A stretch of 64,000 bases of DNA from Ulota crispa (taxonomy: Eukaryota; Streptophyta; Bryopsida; Orthotrichales; Orthotrichaceae): the NCBI GenBank assembly GCA_963920765.1, contig OY987245.1:5906727-5970726 (forward strand). Direction: 5' to 3'. The position numbers were made by a program, and so were the translations under genes. The notes under the pieces were generated by a model. It was not told the origin of the DNA, did not search any database, and saw only the letters and a list, made by a program, of their open reading frames with translations. This document shows, piece by piece, positions 63,829 to 64,000 of this stretch (within the stretch, counting starts at the first letter, position 1; every line of letters begins with the position of its first letter).

Positions 63829-64000
63829 ATGACCACCCACCACGTCAACAAGGCGGACAGTCCCATGAACATAGCCTCGAGTTTCCTCAACGACCAAGAT
63901 TCGGAGAATGATACGAAGTCGTTCTCGCACCTGCTCGCAGGTGCCATGTCCCCGTCCGACGCCGCGACAGCCGTGACGCCCCCGACGACCTCGGGGGAGC
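63829..64000 (+). CDS. Group I WRKY transcription factor, N-terminal fragment
   Basis: The open frame from ATG 63829 runs off the window (57 codons seen). It contains NIASSFLNDQDSEND followed by TKSFSHLLAGAMSP, the conserved N-terminal block of group I WRKY factors (compare KSFSQLLAGAM in Arabidopsis WRKY3/WRKY4). The two WRKY domains should lie to the right and are not visible. An in-frame stop (TGA, about 63757) limits the start: the frame upstream reads into a Lys-rich stretch, and the ATG at 63829 is the first. An earlier spliced start is possible. Such factors bind W-boxes in defence and stress control. Confidence 0.72.
   Translation, partial: MTTHHVNKADSPMNIASSFLNDQDSENDTKSFSHLLAGAMSPSDAATAVTPPTTSGE

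Noticed and set aside
63433-63947. Minus-strand ORFs of 165 and 108 codons
   Set aside because: They are antisense to the WRKY start. The plus frame carries the conserved KSFSHLLAGAM block.

Overview
This is a nuclear window from a streptophyte, most likely a land plant. The evidence is a membrane-anchored GH9 endoglucanase of the KORRIGAN type, the start of a group I WRKY gene, spliceosomal introns (GT/AG), TTTAGGG-type telomere-like motifs, and a large set of plant-style MITEs. Exons are GC-rich against an AT-rich, repeat-dense background. The species cannot be named from the sequence.

Protein-coding content is low. There are four gene models: (1) a minus-strand RAP-domain protein (1494-4388, 4 exons, 602 aa); (2) a plus-strand KORRIGAN-like endo-1,4-beta-glucanase (11861-16355, 6 exons, 610 aa, all expected catalytic residues present); (3) a plus-strand aldo-keto reductase (23130-26557, 6 exons, 286 aa, catalytic tetrad intact); (4) the first codons of a group I WRKY factor running off the right edge (63829-64000). 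I worked out splice junctions by hand; each joins in frame at GT/AG sites. The genes are unrelated and form no cluster.

A decayed piggyBac-like transposase lies on the minus strand (29042-31039). It keeps one reading frame from its acidic N-terminus to its Cys-rich C-terminus, broken by four stop codons and no frameshift.

The rest is mostly short non-autonomous DNA elements, which I grouped by their ends. Working names: PB = TTAA-flanked elements with CCCCTAAAGGACC ends (mostly 0.86-0.95 kb, about ten copies or composites); TA1 = about 300 bp elements with CACCAAATAGTGCATTTAGG ends and TA duplications; TA2 = about 315-350 bp elements with AGGTAGG ends and TA duplications; M9 = about 413 bp near-complete palindromes with GGGRATTGATATG ends and exact 9-bp duplications in two copies; FB = about 0.9 kb foldbacks with arms of roughly 400 bp; plus Stowaway-like, PIF/Harbinger-like (TTA or TAA duplication), CACTA-like and several unclassified families. 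Many are nested, and several insertions can be checked against an empty site elsewhere in the window, which proves target duplications and gives the order of insertion. AKR introns 2 and 5 are built largely of these elements.

Layout: 0-5 kb RAP gene; 4.7-11 kb MITE cluster; 11.2-17 kb KORRIGAN gene with a 3-copy 220-bp downstream repeat; 17-22.8 kb nested elements; 22.8-26.6 kb AKR gene; 27.8-32.9 kb tandem repeat, M9 palindrome and piggyBac fossil; 33.4-62.5 kb almost wholly repeats with AT-rich filler; 62.6-64 kb WRKY 5' region.
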